Shown here in pieces: positions 14,845 through 22,095 of a DNA stretch of 30,967 nt (the stretch's first letter is position 1; the number at the start of each line of letters is the position of its first letter). The notes below the pieces were generated by a model, which searched no databases, was not told the DNA's origin, and was given only the letters and a program-made list of their open reading frames with translations. The DNA is from JBPYFK01 sp051984675 (lineage in GTDB: Bacteria > Actinomycetota > Actinomycetes > Mycobacteriales > Pseudonocardiaceae): assembly GCA_051984675.1 (NCBI GenBank), contig JBPYFK010000128.1, positions 1 through 30,967 on the forward strand, given 5' to 3'. A program made the position numbers and the translations under genes.

Positions 14845-16005
14845 TCAGCCGACGCAGCCCGGGACGGGCGTCGGGCTGCCATCGCAGTTGGTCGGCGTGT
14901 TGCCGGTGACCGCGGTGTGGGTGAGGGTGACCGGTCCGCTGTCGTTGAGGATGCCGCCTGGCGCCTCGACAGAGGTGTTGGCGACGACGGCGCTGTCGCG
15001 CAGCGTTACCTCCGCGGCGCCGGTCTCGGGTGCGGAGTTGGCGATGCCGCCGGCGACAGCCCTAGTGGCTCCCGGGCCGTGCTGGGCGTGGTTGCGGTTG
15101 ATCGATGTGCGCTCGATCGTCGCGTGTCCGATGTTGAGCAGACCGCCACCCTCAACGGTCAGCGGAGCCCCGTGCAGCTGAGCCGCCGTATTGTTGGTGA
15201 TCTGGGTGCCCCTGAGGTGCAGGGTGCCCGCGTTCCAGACGCCGCCGCCCGCATTCTGCGTGTTGTTGTCCCGGATCAGACTGTCGGCGACGGTGGCTGT
15301 CCCGGTGTCACTGTTGAGGATGCCGCCGCCGATTCCGATGTCGGCGCCGGAGGCCGTGTTGTCGCGGATGGCGCTCCTGCGCACGGTGAGTGTTCCGTCG
15401 GCGTTGTTGATGCCACCGCCCTGCACGCCGTTGTTCCCGCTCACGACGCTGTTGACGAGGTCAGCGGTGCCGTAGTTGTGGATTCCGGCGACGAAACCGG
15501 CGTTGCCGGTGACCGCGACCCCGTCGGCGGCCAGCGCGCCGCCCTCCCGGACGAGAATCCCTCCACCGCTGTGGCCGTCTTCGGGAGCTTGATCTCCTAC
15601 CCCGAAACCGTTGCTGATCGTCAGCCGGCTCAGGTTCAGCCTCGCCGGCGCGGCGAGCACCTCGAAGATTCGGAAGTCCGGGGTGCCGGCGGCGGTCGAC
15701 CGCGTGATCGTGGCCGCGTTGCCGTGGATCGTGATGGGCGCGGTGATCGGTGGTAGCCCGGTCTCGGTGTTGGGCTGCGGCGCCGTGAGCGTGTAGGTGC
15801 AGCCGGGGGCGAGATCGAGGACCGCGCCGCCTGCGGCGTTGGCCTCGTTGATCGCCTTGATCAGTGCGCCGGTGTCGCACGGCACCGCGACCGGCCGGGG
15901 TGGGGGCGGGTGGGCCGGCTGACCGGCGAGCGCGGGTAGCACGGAACCGACGAGCAGGAACAGACCGGTAGCCAGCACCACACCGACGTGCTGAAGCCCT
16001 TTCAC
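14845..16005 (-). CDS. Secreted right-handed parallel beta-helix protein
   Basis: Exported protein of 386 residues. GTG 16005 has GGAGGT 5 nt upstream and begins a clear signal peptide: basic KGLQH, hydrophobic core VGVVLATGLFLLVGSVL, cleavage near ALA-GQ at residue 28. A Pro-rich linker follows. The body repeats Gly/Asn-rich coils (GGGILVREGG, QGGGINNADG, GGGILNSDTG, AGGGVWNAG, EGGGLLNIG, PGGILNDSG), each followed by a short strand set with N-N-T/A turns, as in pectate-lyase-like beta helices. Cysteines occur only as a pair near each end (Cys43/Cys69 and Cys374/Cys384), likely capping disulphides. There is no sortase motif or C-terminal membrane anchor. The substrate is unknown; it could be a polysaccharide lyase-like or structural surface protein. 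Confidence 0.85.
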   Translation of the reverse strand: MKGLQHVGVVLATGLFLLVGSVLPALAGQPAHPPPPRPVAVPCDTGALIKAINEANAAGGAVLDLAPGCTYTLTAPQPNTETGLPPITAPITIHGNAATITRSTAAGTPDFRIFEVLAAPARLNLSRLTISNGFGVGDQAPEDGHSGGGILVREGGALAADGVAVTGNAGFVAGIHNYGTADLVNSVVSGNNGVQGGGINNADGTLTVRRSAIRDNTASGADIGIGGGILNSDTGTATVADSLIRDNNTQNAGGGVWNAGTLHLRGTQITNNTAAQLHGAPLTVEGGGLLNIGHATIERTSINRNHAQHGPGATRAVAGGIANSAPETGAAEVTLRDSAVVANTSVEAPGGILNDSGPVTLTHTAVTGNTPTNCDGSPTPVPGCVG

Positions 16006-16028
16006 GGCGAACCTCCACGACGAAACCA

Positions 16029-16045
16029 TGATCAATTCGTGATCA
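16029..16045. promoter_or_regulatory. Paired TGATCA sites before the beta-helix gene
   Basis: TGATCA (16029-16034) and TGATCA (16040-16045), each self-palindromic, are spaced 11 bp centre to centre, about one helical turn. They lie 24-40 bp upstream of the beta-helix start codon, a plausible operator site; the binding protein is unknown. Confidence 0.4.
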
Positions 16046-16091
16046 GACCTGGGCGGATCGAGTCTTAGACGTGCAGGTCGGGGAGGCAGGC

Positions 16092-16148
16092 CGATCTCGT
16101 GGCCGTCATCCTTTCGGGTTGCCATGACGGCACGAAAGGTCGATCTCG
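16092..16148. repeat. Interlocked inverted repeats flanked by an 8-bp direct repeat
   Basis: GCCGTCAT (16102-16109) pairs with ATGACGGC (16124-16131), and CCTTTCG (16110-16116) pairs with CGAAAGG (16133-16139). The arms run A-B-A'-B', so the stems either exclude each other or form a pseudoknot. CGATCTCG occurs on both sides (16092-16099 and 16141-16148). It lies in the gap between the beta-helix gene and folK. Confidence 0.6.
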
Positions 16149-16178
16149 GGGCTGCGGGCGTTCCCGGTACCAGCTCTG

Positions 16179-16676
16179 CTAGGCGGAGAGACGCAGGTCG
16201 GGGCGGTGACGGACGGCAGCGAACTCGTCGCGCGGGAGAGCGGCCAGCAGGTGCGCGATCGGGCCGTGGCCGGGAAGCTCCGCGCCCGGCTCGATCGCCA
16301 GCCACGGGATCAGCACCGTCGCCCGCTGCGCCGTGCCCGGGTGCGGCAACCGCAGCTCCGGGTCGTCGCTGCGCACTCCGTCGACGTGGACGATGTCCAC
16401 GTCGAGCGTGCGCGGACCCCAGCGCTGCTCCCGCACCCGCTCGGCCTGCCGTTCCAGCTCCTGGCCACGCCGCAGCCAACCCCATTCGTCCACGTCAGCG
16501 GCATCGACGGTGATCACGGCGTTGAGGAAGTCGGGCTGGTCGGTGACGCCCCACGGCGCTGTCTCGTACACCGGCGAGACGGCGACCACGCTGCCCGCGA
16601 AGCCGTCGACGGCGAGTTGCAGGAATCCGAGCCGGTCCCCGAGGTTCGACCCGAGCGACAGCACGGCCCTGCTCAT
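16179..16676 (-). CDS. folK: HPPK, 6-hydroxymethyl-dihydropterin pyrophosphokinase
   Basis: Transfers pyrophosphate from ATP to hydroxymethyl-dihydropterin, the step before FolP in folate synthesis; cytoplasmic. It has 165 residues, normal for HPPK. Motifs: LSLGSNLGDR (6-15), SPVYETAPWGVTDQPDFLNAVI (pterin pocket) and RWGPRTLDVDIV with the two Mg-binding Asp residues. ATG 16676 overlaps the folB stop as ATGA. It is the last of four coupled folate genes. In mycobacteria DUF3180 comes next; here the beta-helix and merR genes do. Confidence 0.97.
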   Translation of the reverse strand: MSRAVLSLGSNLGDRLGFLQLAVDGFAGSVVAVSPVYETAPWGVTDQPDFLNAVITVDAADVDEWGWLRRGQELERQAERVREQRWGPRTLDVDIVHVDGVRSDDPELRLPHPGTAQRATVLIPWLAIEPGAELPGHGPIAHLLAALPRDEFAAVRHRPDLRLSA

Positions 16677-17065
16677 GCCGGCACCACGCGGCCCCCTCGA
16701 CCGCCACGGCGCGACCGGCGGATCGTCACGGCCACGTCGGAGAACGGCAGCGGGATGGGCGCGGACGGTTTGTGGATGGTGACCTCGGCGGCGTGCAGCC
16801 GCTGGTCGGTCATCAGGTCGTCGGCCACCTTCGCCGCGACCGACTCGATCAGGTCACAGGACGGGCCTCCGACGATCTCGGCGGCACGCTCGGCCATCTC
16901 GCCGTAATGCACGGTGTGCTGGAGGTCGTCGCTGGCAGCGGCTTCGTCGAGATCGATCCACACCGTGATGTCCACCAGGAAGTCCTGGCCATCGCGTTTC
17001 TCGTGGTCGAACACGCCGTGGTTGCCGCGCACTTTCAGGCCGGTCAGCGCGATCCGGTCAGCCAC
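16673..17065 (-). CDS. folB: Dihydroneopterin aldolase
   Basis: Cleaves dihydroneopterin to hydroxymethyl-dihydropterin and glycolaldehyde. It has 130 residues. Family features: ADRIALTGLKVRGNHGVFDHEK, where Glu of DHEK is the conserved pterin or active-site region, SCDLIESVAAKVADDLM, VTIHKPSAPIP with the catalytic Lys, and a basic RRSRRGGRGGRVVPA tail like that of the M. tuberculosis enzyme. I use GTG 17065 because VADRI matches the family N-terminus; GTG 17074 is the longer option. The start overlaps the end of folP by 8 bp and the stop overlaps folK by 4 bp. Confidence 0.96.
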   Translation of the reverse strand: MADRIALTGLKVRGNHGVFDHEKRDGQDFLVDITVWIDLDEAAASDDLQHTVHYGEMAERAAEIVGGPSCDLIESVAAKVADDLMTDQRLHAAEVTIHKPSAPIPLPFSDVAVTIRRSRRGGRGGRVVPA

Positions 17066-17906
17066 GCGCCGCACCCCCGCTCTGCCACGCCGCCGTGACG
17101 GCTACCGCGTCCAACGATGCGACGACGTCGTGCACCCGCACGCACCACGCTCCGGCCGCCGCCGACAGCGCCGACACGGCAGCGGTGGCGACCTCGCGGC
17201 CGTCCGGCGGACGCGGGTGTTCGGCGGAGTCCGACAGCAGCGTGCCGAGGAACCGTTTCCGGGACGCCCCGACCAGCACGGGAAAGCCGAGTGCGACGAA
17301 CTCGTTCAGGTGTTGCAACAACGCCCAGTTGTGCTCGGCGGTCTTCGCGAATCCCAAACCGGGATCGAGGACGATCGCCTCCTCGCGGACACCGGCCTGG
17401 ACCGCGCTGTCGACCTGCCGCAGCAACTCGTCACGGACCTCGCCGACGACATCCGTGTAGGTCGCCAGCGTCTGCATGCTCCTGCTGTGACCGCGCCAGT
17501 GCATGAGTACCCAGGGCACGTCGAGCGCGCTGGCCACCCGGGCCATGTCCGGGTCGGCCAGGCCACCGGACACGTCATTGATCACGGTCGCGCCCGCTGC
17601 CACGGCCGCTTCGGCGACCTTCGCACGCGTGGTGTCCACGCTGACGGTCACCCCGGCGCCAGTGAGTTCCCGAATCACCGGCACGACCCGGTCGATCTCC
17701 ACCGCGGCGTCCACGCGCTCCGCTCCCGGCCGGGTGGACTCGCCACCCACGTCGACGACATCGGCACCGCGCTGGTGCATCCACACGCCGTGCGCGACGG
17801 CGTCCGCGCCGTCCAGGTAGCGCCCACCGTCGGAGAAGGAATCCGGTGTCACGTTCAGAACGCCCATGACCGCGCAGCGGTTCGGGGCGGGAAGCAACCG
17901 GTGCAT
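17058..17906 (-). CDS. folP: Dihydropteroate synthase
   Basis: Condenses hydroxymethyl-dihydropterin pyrophosphate with p-aminobenzoate; the sulfonamide target. It has 282 residues. TIM-barrel motifs: GVLNVTPDSFSDGG (pyrophosphate loop), VDVGGESTRPGA, VSVDTTRAKVAE, INDVSGG, LDPGLGFAKT and GASRKRFLG (Lys-Arg substrate contacts). All key residues appear intact, as in FolP1 rather than the inactive paralogue FolP2. ATG 17906 shares its A with the folE stop (TGATG), so translation is coupled. A long in-frame opening upstream to 18425 is only the shadow of folE. Confidence 0.97.
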   Translation of the reverse strand: MHRLLPAPNRCAVMGVLNVTPDSFSDGGRYLDGADAVAHGVWMHQRGADVVDVGGESTRPGAERVDAAVEIDRVVPVIRELTGAGVTVSVDTTRAKVAEAAVAAGATVINDVSGGLADPDMARVASALDVPWVLMHWRGHSRSMQTLATYTDVVGEVRDELLRQVDSAVQAGVREEAIVLDPGLGFAKTAEHNWALLQHLNEFVALGFPVLVGASRKRFLGTLLSDSAEHPRPPDGREVATAAVSALSAAAGAWCVRVHDVVASLDAVAVTAAWQSGGAARG

Positions 17907-18550
17907 CAACGACCGGCCCGTATCAACGACAGCGCCTCGGAGCGCGACGACGCCGAGGAGCGGAACACACCGCGCACAGCGGACGTGGTGGTGGTCGAAC
18001 CGGCTTTGCGCACCCCGCGCATGCCCATGCACAGGTGTTCGGCCTCGATCACGACGATCACACCGCGCGGTTCGAGCTTGCGGACCAGCGCGTCGGCGAT
18101 CTGCGAGGTCAGCCGCTCCTGCACCTGGGGACGCTTGGCGTAGAGATCGACCACGCGGGCCAGTTTGGACAGTCCGGTCACCCGGCCCGACTCGTTCGGG
18201 ATGTACCCGACGTGGGCCAGGCCGTGAAACGGCAGGAGGTGGTGCTCGCACGCGCTGTACACCGGAATGTCCCGCACCAGGATCAGCTCTTCGTGTGACT
18301 CGTCGAAGGTGCGGTCCAGCACGTCGTCCGGCTCCGAGTAGAGGCCGGCGAACAGCTCCTCGTACGCCCGGGCCACCCGGGCCGGGGTCTCCCGTAAGCC
18401 CTCGCGGTCCGGGTCCTCGCCGCACGCGATCAACAGCTCCCGGATCGCCGCCTGCGCCCGATCGTGATCGAACTTGGGGCGATCCGGCACGGACCAGCCG
18501 GAGCTGGGCTCGTCACCGAGCCCAGCCACCTCGTTGACCGTCCTGGTCAC
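17906..18550 (-). CDS. folE: GTP cyclohydrolase I
   Basis: Converts GTP to dihydroneopterin triphosphate, the first step of folate synthesis. It has 214 residues, the normal type IA size. Zinc ligands are Cys101 and His104 (YSACEHHLLPFHG) and Cys174 (EHLCMGMRGVRK). The STTTTSAVRGVF segment forms the GTP pocket. Start GTG 18550 has GGAGGG 7 nt upstream; the longer GTG 18565 overlaps that ribosome site and is unlikely. It begins the folE-folP-folB-folK set, 84 bp after ftsH, the usual actinobacterial arrangement. The 84-bp gap contains CCGGT repeats but no strong terminator, so read-through from ftsH is likely. Confidence 0.97.
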   Translation of the reverse strand: MTRTVNEVAGLGDEPSSGWSVPDRPKFDHDRAQAAIRELLIACGEDPDREGLRETPARVARAYEELFAGLYSEPDDVLDRTFDESHEELILVRDIPVYSACEHHLLPFHGLAHVGYIPNESGRVTGLSKLARVVDLYAKRPQVQERLTSQIADALVRKLEPRGVIVVIEAEHLCMGMRGVRKAGSTTTTSAVRGVFRSSASSRSEALSLIRAGR

Positions 18551-18634
18551 TCGTCGTCCCTCCACCGGTTACGGCCCCGCCTTCCCTGGCCTGCTCCAGC
18601 ACACGCACCGCTGCGAGCGGGCGCCGGTGACCGG

Positions 18635-21022
18635 TTACCGGTTGGTGCCGCCGTCCTCGCCCGACCGTGTCGAGTCGGAGGAGCCTTCCTGACCGTGTTC
18701 GCCAGGCTGCTGCGATCCCGCGCTCGGTCCCGCCGGCTGCCCGTTCTGGTCACGGCGTTCCCAGGACGGCACCCAGCTGTTGTACCGGCCGTCCGACGGG
18801 GACGTAGCCGGCGTCCATCCGGGCGGAGCACCGTAGTTCGGTGGCACCGACTGCGGATGGGGCGCCTGCTGTCCCTGCGCCTGCTGTCCGCTCTGGTTGT
18901 GCTGCGGGTTCGGGAACTGGAGCGTACCCGGCTGCCCCTTGGAACCACCCGGTGACTGCGTGCCACCGGTTACCGGAGCGTCGGACTGACCCTGCGGCCC
19001 GGCACCGTTGGAACTCGCGGTCGGCATCGACGAACCGACCGGGGTCCGCTCGGTGGGCGCCTCGGCTTCCTTCGTCTCCTCCGGCGGCGGCCACGGCTCC
19101 CCGCGCTCCTTGGCAAGCTCGGCGGGGATCTTCACCGGCGGCTTGTCCGACGGCGTCCGCCCACCGAAGTCGTTGAACGCGGTGATCCGGGGGCGCTTCT
19201 CCACCTTGGCGAAGATCCGCTCCAGGTCCTTGCGCTGCAGCGTCTCCTTGTCGACCAGTTCCAACACCAGCTCGTCGAGCACGTCGCGGTAGGTGTTGAG
19301 GATCTCCCACGCCTCGGTGTGCGCCGCTTCGATGAGCTTGCGCACCTCCTCGTCGATCTCGTGGGCGACCTCCAGCGAGTAGTTCGGCTGCTGGCCAGCG
19401 GAACGGCCGAGGAAGGGGTCCCCCTCCTCCTTGCCGTACTTGACCGCGCCCAGCCGGGCGGTCATGCCGTACTCGGTCACCATCGAGCGGGCGATCTTGG
19501 TGGCTTGGTCGATGTCGCTGGACGCGCCGGTGGTGGGCTCGTGGAAGACCAACTCCTCGGCGGAGCGGCCACCCAGCGCGAACACCAGCCGGGCGATCAT
19601 CTCCGAACGGGTCATCATTTCCTTGTCGTCTTCGGGGACGACAAGAGCGTGCCCACCGGTCCGACCGCGCGGCAGGATCGTCAACTTGTACACCGGCTCC
19701 AGGTCCGGCATCGCCCACGCGGCCAGCGCGTGCCCGCCCTCGTGGTAGGCGGTGATCTTCTTGTCCCGATCCGAGATGATCTTGCTCTTTCGGCGCGGAC
19801 CACCGATCACGCGGTCCACCGACTCCTCCAGCGCCGGACCGGTGATCAGCTGACCGCCTTCCCGGGCGGTGAGCAGCGCGGCCTCGTTGACCACGTTCTC
19901 CAGATCCGCACCCGAGAACCCGACCGTGCGCTTGGCCAGGCCCTCGAGGTCGGCGTCCGCGGCCAGCGGCTTGCCCTTGGAGTGCACCTCCAGGATCGCC
20001 TTGCGACCGCGCAGGTCCGGCGCGGACACCGGGATCTGCCGGTCGAACCGGCCGGGCCGCAGCAGCGCCGGGTCGAGGATGTCCGGGCGGTTGGTCGCCG
20101 CGATCAGGATGATGCCGCCGCGCGAGTCGAAGCCGTCCATCTCGACCAGCAGCTGGTTGAGCGTCTGCTCCCGCTCGTCGTGCCCACCGCCGAGACCGGC
20201 ACCGCGCTGGCGGCCGACCGCGTCGATCTCGTCGACGAAGATGATGCACGGCGCGTTCTGCTTGGCCTGTTCGAACAGGTCACGGACACGGGAGGCACCG
20301 ACACCGACGAACATCTCGACGAAGTCCGAACCCGAGATCGAGTAGAACGGCACCCCTGCCTCGCCGGCGACCGCGCGTGCCAGCAGCGTCTTACCGGTGC
20401 CCGGCGGGCCATACAGCAGCACGCCCTTGGGAATCTTCGCGCCGAGCGCCTGGTAGCGCGCGGGCTGGGAGAGGAAGTCCTTGATCTCGTAGAGCTCTTC
20501 GACCGCTTCGTCCGCGCCGGCGACGTCGCCGAACAGCGTCTTCGGCATGTCCTTGGACAGCTGTTTGGCCTTGGACTTACCGAAGTTGAGCACCCGGTTC
20601 CCGCCGCCCTGGACGTTGTTCATCATCCACATCAGCAGCAGGAGGAGCAGCCCCAATGGGACCAGGTAGAACAACATCTGCATCCACATCGAGTCCTGGG
20701 TGACCTTGGTGTCCCAGTTCGCGATGCGGGCGTCCCGGATATCGTTGACCACCGCGTCGGTGGCGCCGGCCGGGTACTGCGCGCGCAACCGGTCTGAGCC
20801 GGCGACCTGCACGCCAGGATTGAGGGTCAGCAGGAGCTGCTGCTCTTTGTCCTCAACGGTGACTTCCTTCACCTTGTGCTGCTGGATCTGCTCCAGCGCG
20901 GTCGACGTGGTCACCTGGGTGTATCCCCTGGTGCTGTCGAAGAGCGTGCTGAAGGTGTACAAGATCAGCACGACGGCTATGACCCACAGCAGCGGGTGTC
21001 GCAGCAGGCGCTTTCGGTCCAT
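18635..21022 (-). CDS. ftsH: FtsH membrane-anchored AAA+ zinc protease
   Basis: Degrades membrane and regulatory proteins at the cytoplasmic membrane. It has 795 residues. Two membrane helices (about 9-26 and 113-134) flank an extracytoplasmic domain. The AAA+ domain has Walker A GPPGTGKT (205-212), Walker B IIFVDE (260-265) and the SRH region ATNRPDILDPALLRPGRFDR. The protease motif is HEGGH (427-431), with a downstream Asp ligand in SSDIDQATKIARSMV. From about residue 630 a Pro/Gln/Gly/Ser-rich tail of roughly 165 residues follows; mycobacterial FtsH also has an extended but shorter tail. ATG 21022 begins MDRKRLLRHPLLWV; the nearest GGAGGG is about 28 nt upstream, so initiation looks weak. 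A SigR-type promoter lies upstream. Confidence 0.98.
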   Translation of the reverse strand: MDRKRLLRHPLLWVIAVVLILYTFSTLFDSTRGYTQVTTSTALEQIQQHKVKEVTVEDKEQQLLLTLNPGVQVAGSDRLRAQYPAGATDAVVNDIRDARIANWDTKVTQDSMWMQMLFYLVPLGLLLLLLMWMMNNVQGGGNRVLNFGKSKAKQLSKDMPKTLFGDVAGADEAVEELYEIKDFLSQPARYQALGAKIPKGVLLYGPPGTGKTLLARAVAGEAGVPFYSISGSDFVEMFVGVGASRVRDLFEQAKQNAPCIIFVDEIDAVGRQRGAGLGGGHDEREQTLNQLLVEMDGFDSRGGIILIAATNRPDILDPALLRPGRFDRQIPVSAPDLRGRKAILEVHSKGKPLAADADLEGLAKRTVGFSGADLENVVNEAALLTAREGGQLITGPALEESVDRVIGGPRRKSKIISDRDKKITAYHEGGHALAAWAMPDLEPVYKLTILPRGRTGGHALVVPEDDKEMMTRSEMIARLVFALGGRSAEELVFHEPTTGASSDIDQATKIARSMVTEYGMTARLGAVKYGKEEGDPFLGRSAGQQPNYSLEVAHEIDEEVRKLIEAAHTEAWEILNTYRDVLDELVLELVDKETLQRKDLERIFAKVEKRPRITAFNDFGGRTPSDKPPVKIPAELAKERGEPWPPPEETKEAEAPTERTPVGSSMPTASSNGAGPQGQSDAPVTGGTQSPGGSKGQPGTLQFPNPQHNQSGQQAQGQQAPHPQSVPPNYGAPPGWTPATSPSDGRYNSWVPSWERRDQNGQPAGPSAGSQQPGEHGQEGSSDSTRSGEDGGTNR

Positions 21023-21030
21023 TCACTTAC

Positions 21031-21045
21031 GGCCGTCGGTCGGCC
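21031..21045 (-). promoter_or_regulatory. Hairpin in the ftsH leader
   Basis: GGCCG-N5-CGGCC ends 9 nt before the ftsH ATG, between the start codon and the distant GGAGGG. It could mask or space the ribosome site in ftsH mRNA; function is inferred. Confidence 0.35.
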
Positions 21046-21208
21046 TCGACCCTCCCTGACTTCCACGTCGGGCGGCGGCGGGCGTCCATGTCGACGTCAG
21101 CCCCCCGGTCAAACCAGCGTACCGTCCAGCACCGGCTCGGGTCCGCACCCACGGCACACGGACTACGGCGATACGCAGGTCTTCCAGGCTACCCACCTAC
21201 CCCCTCCG

Positions 21209-21235
21209 AACGGCTGAGGAACCTCGGTAGTTCCC
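21209..21235 (-). promoter_or_regulatory. Candidate SigR/SigH-type promoter of ftsH
   Basis: Minus-strand GGGAAC (21235-21230), 17 nt, then CGTT (21212-21209), matching the SigR/SigH-type pattern GGGAAY-N17-CGTT. The start would be about 180 nt before the ftsH ATG. The same pattern precedes clpC in this window. Confidence 0.5.
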
Positions 21236-21396
21236 CGCCGAACATCACCGGGCATATGGTTCACGACACTCCGTGCACGGTACTCACGGTGACGAGGCGC
21301 TCACGCACAGCATCTGCCCCGCCTGGCACCCCCGTCGATGCCTTGTTGACGGCGATCTCCGAACACCCGCGACGACTGTCGATCTGGTGTCCGATT

Positions 21397-21945
21397 TCAC
21401 GAGGTGTAAACCCTCGGATCGAGTGTGCCGATGTACGGCAGGTCCCGGTATCGCTCCGCGTAGTCGAGTCCGTAGCCGACGACGAACTCGTTGGGAATGT
21501 CGAACCCGACATACCGGACCGGGACGTCGACCCGGAGGGCGTCCGGCTTGCGCAGCAGCGCGCACACCTCCAGCGAGGCGGGACCGCGCGAAGCCAGGTT
21601 CTTCAACAGCCAGGACAGCGTCAGCCCGGAGTCGATGATGTCCTCCAGGATCAGCACGTGCTTGCCCGCGATGTCCCGGTCCAGGTCCTTGAGGATGCGC
21701 ACCACCCCGGACGACGAGGTAGCCGACCCGTACGAGCTGACCGCCATGAACTCCAGTTGCACCGGCTGCGGCAAGTGCCGGGCGAAGTCGGTCATGAACA
21801 TCACGGCACCCTTGAGCACCCCGACGAGCAGCAAGTCGCCCTGAACGTCCCGGTAGTCGTCGTCCACCTGCTTCGCCAGCTCGGTAACCTTGTCCCCGAT
21901 CTGCTGCTCGGTGATGAGTACTGACGAAATGTCGCCGTCGTACAC
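21397..21945 (-). CDS. hpt: Hypoxanthine phosphoribosyltransferase
   Basis: Purine salvage enzyme making IMP or GMP from hypoxanthine or guanine and PRPP. It has 182 residues, the usual size. The PRPP loop is VLILEDIIDSGLTLSWLL, the flexible-loop region is EFMAVSSYGSATSSSGVVRI, and the base-binding end is GFDIPNEFVVGYGLDYAERYRDLPYIG. I use GTG 21945, which has GAGGGG about 11 nt upstream and gives the family N-terminus. A TTG at 22077 would add about 44 Arg/Lys-rich residues covering a tandem repeat and is unlikely. It lies 150 bp after tilS, as in many actinobacteria (tilS-hpt-ftsH). Confidence 0.97.
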   Translation of the reverse strand: MYDGDISSVLITEQQIGDKVTELAKQVDDDYRDVQGDLLLVGVLKGAVMFMTDFARHLPQPVQLEFMAVSSYGSATSSSGVVRILKDLDRDIAGKHVLILEDIIDSGLTLSWLLKNLASRGPASLEVCALLRKPDALRVDVPVRYVGFDIPNEFVVGYGLDYAERYRDLPYIGTLDPRVYTS

Positions 21946-22045
21946 GGCCCGGCTTCCCCTCTCGTGGTCCTTCTGGCGCCGGTGACGCACCTCGGTTCCC
22001 GGATCTCTCCGGCCGCGCAACGACCCTGATGGCAACCGCTCCCTG

Positions 22046-22075
22046 AACAAGCGATCCTTGAGCAAGCGATCCTTC
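22046..22075. repeat. 15-bp tandem repeat between tilS and hpt
   Basis: AACAAGCGATCCTTG (22046-22060) is followed directly by AGCAAGCGATCCTTC (22061-22075); 12 consecutive positions (CAAGCGATCCTT) are identical. It begins 20 nt past the tilS stop on the minus strand. No function is evident. Confidence 0.7.
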
Positions 22076-22095
22076 AAAGAGCGTTCACCCGCCGC

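Larger units (their letters stand above)
21023..21396. other. 374-bp gene-free region: ftsH control region
   Basis: Between the hpt stop and the ftsH start, both on the minus strand. It holds a SigR-type promoter (21209-21235) and a hairpin just before the ftsH start (21031-21045). The half nearest hpt shows no convincing terminator. Short frames in both strands lack ribosome sites and domains. Confidence 0.55.

Noticed and set aside
16006..16485. Upstream extension of the beta-helix protein (to 16485, or ATG 16029)
   Set aside because: The extension translates antisense of folK and buries the signal peptide; GTG 16005 has an ideal ribosome site directly before the signal peptide.
17907..18425. 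Upstream extension of FolP to 18425
   Set aside because: It is the out-of-frame shadow of folE; the coupled TGATG start at 17906 gives the family N-terminus.
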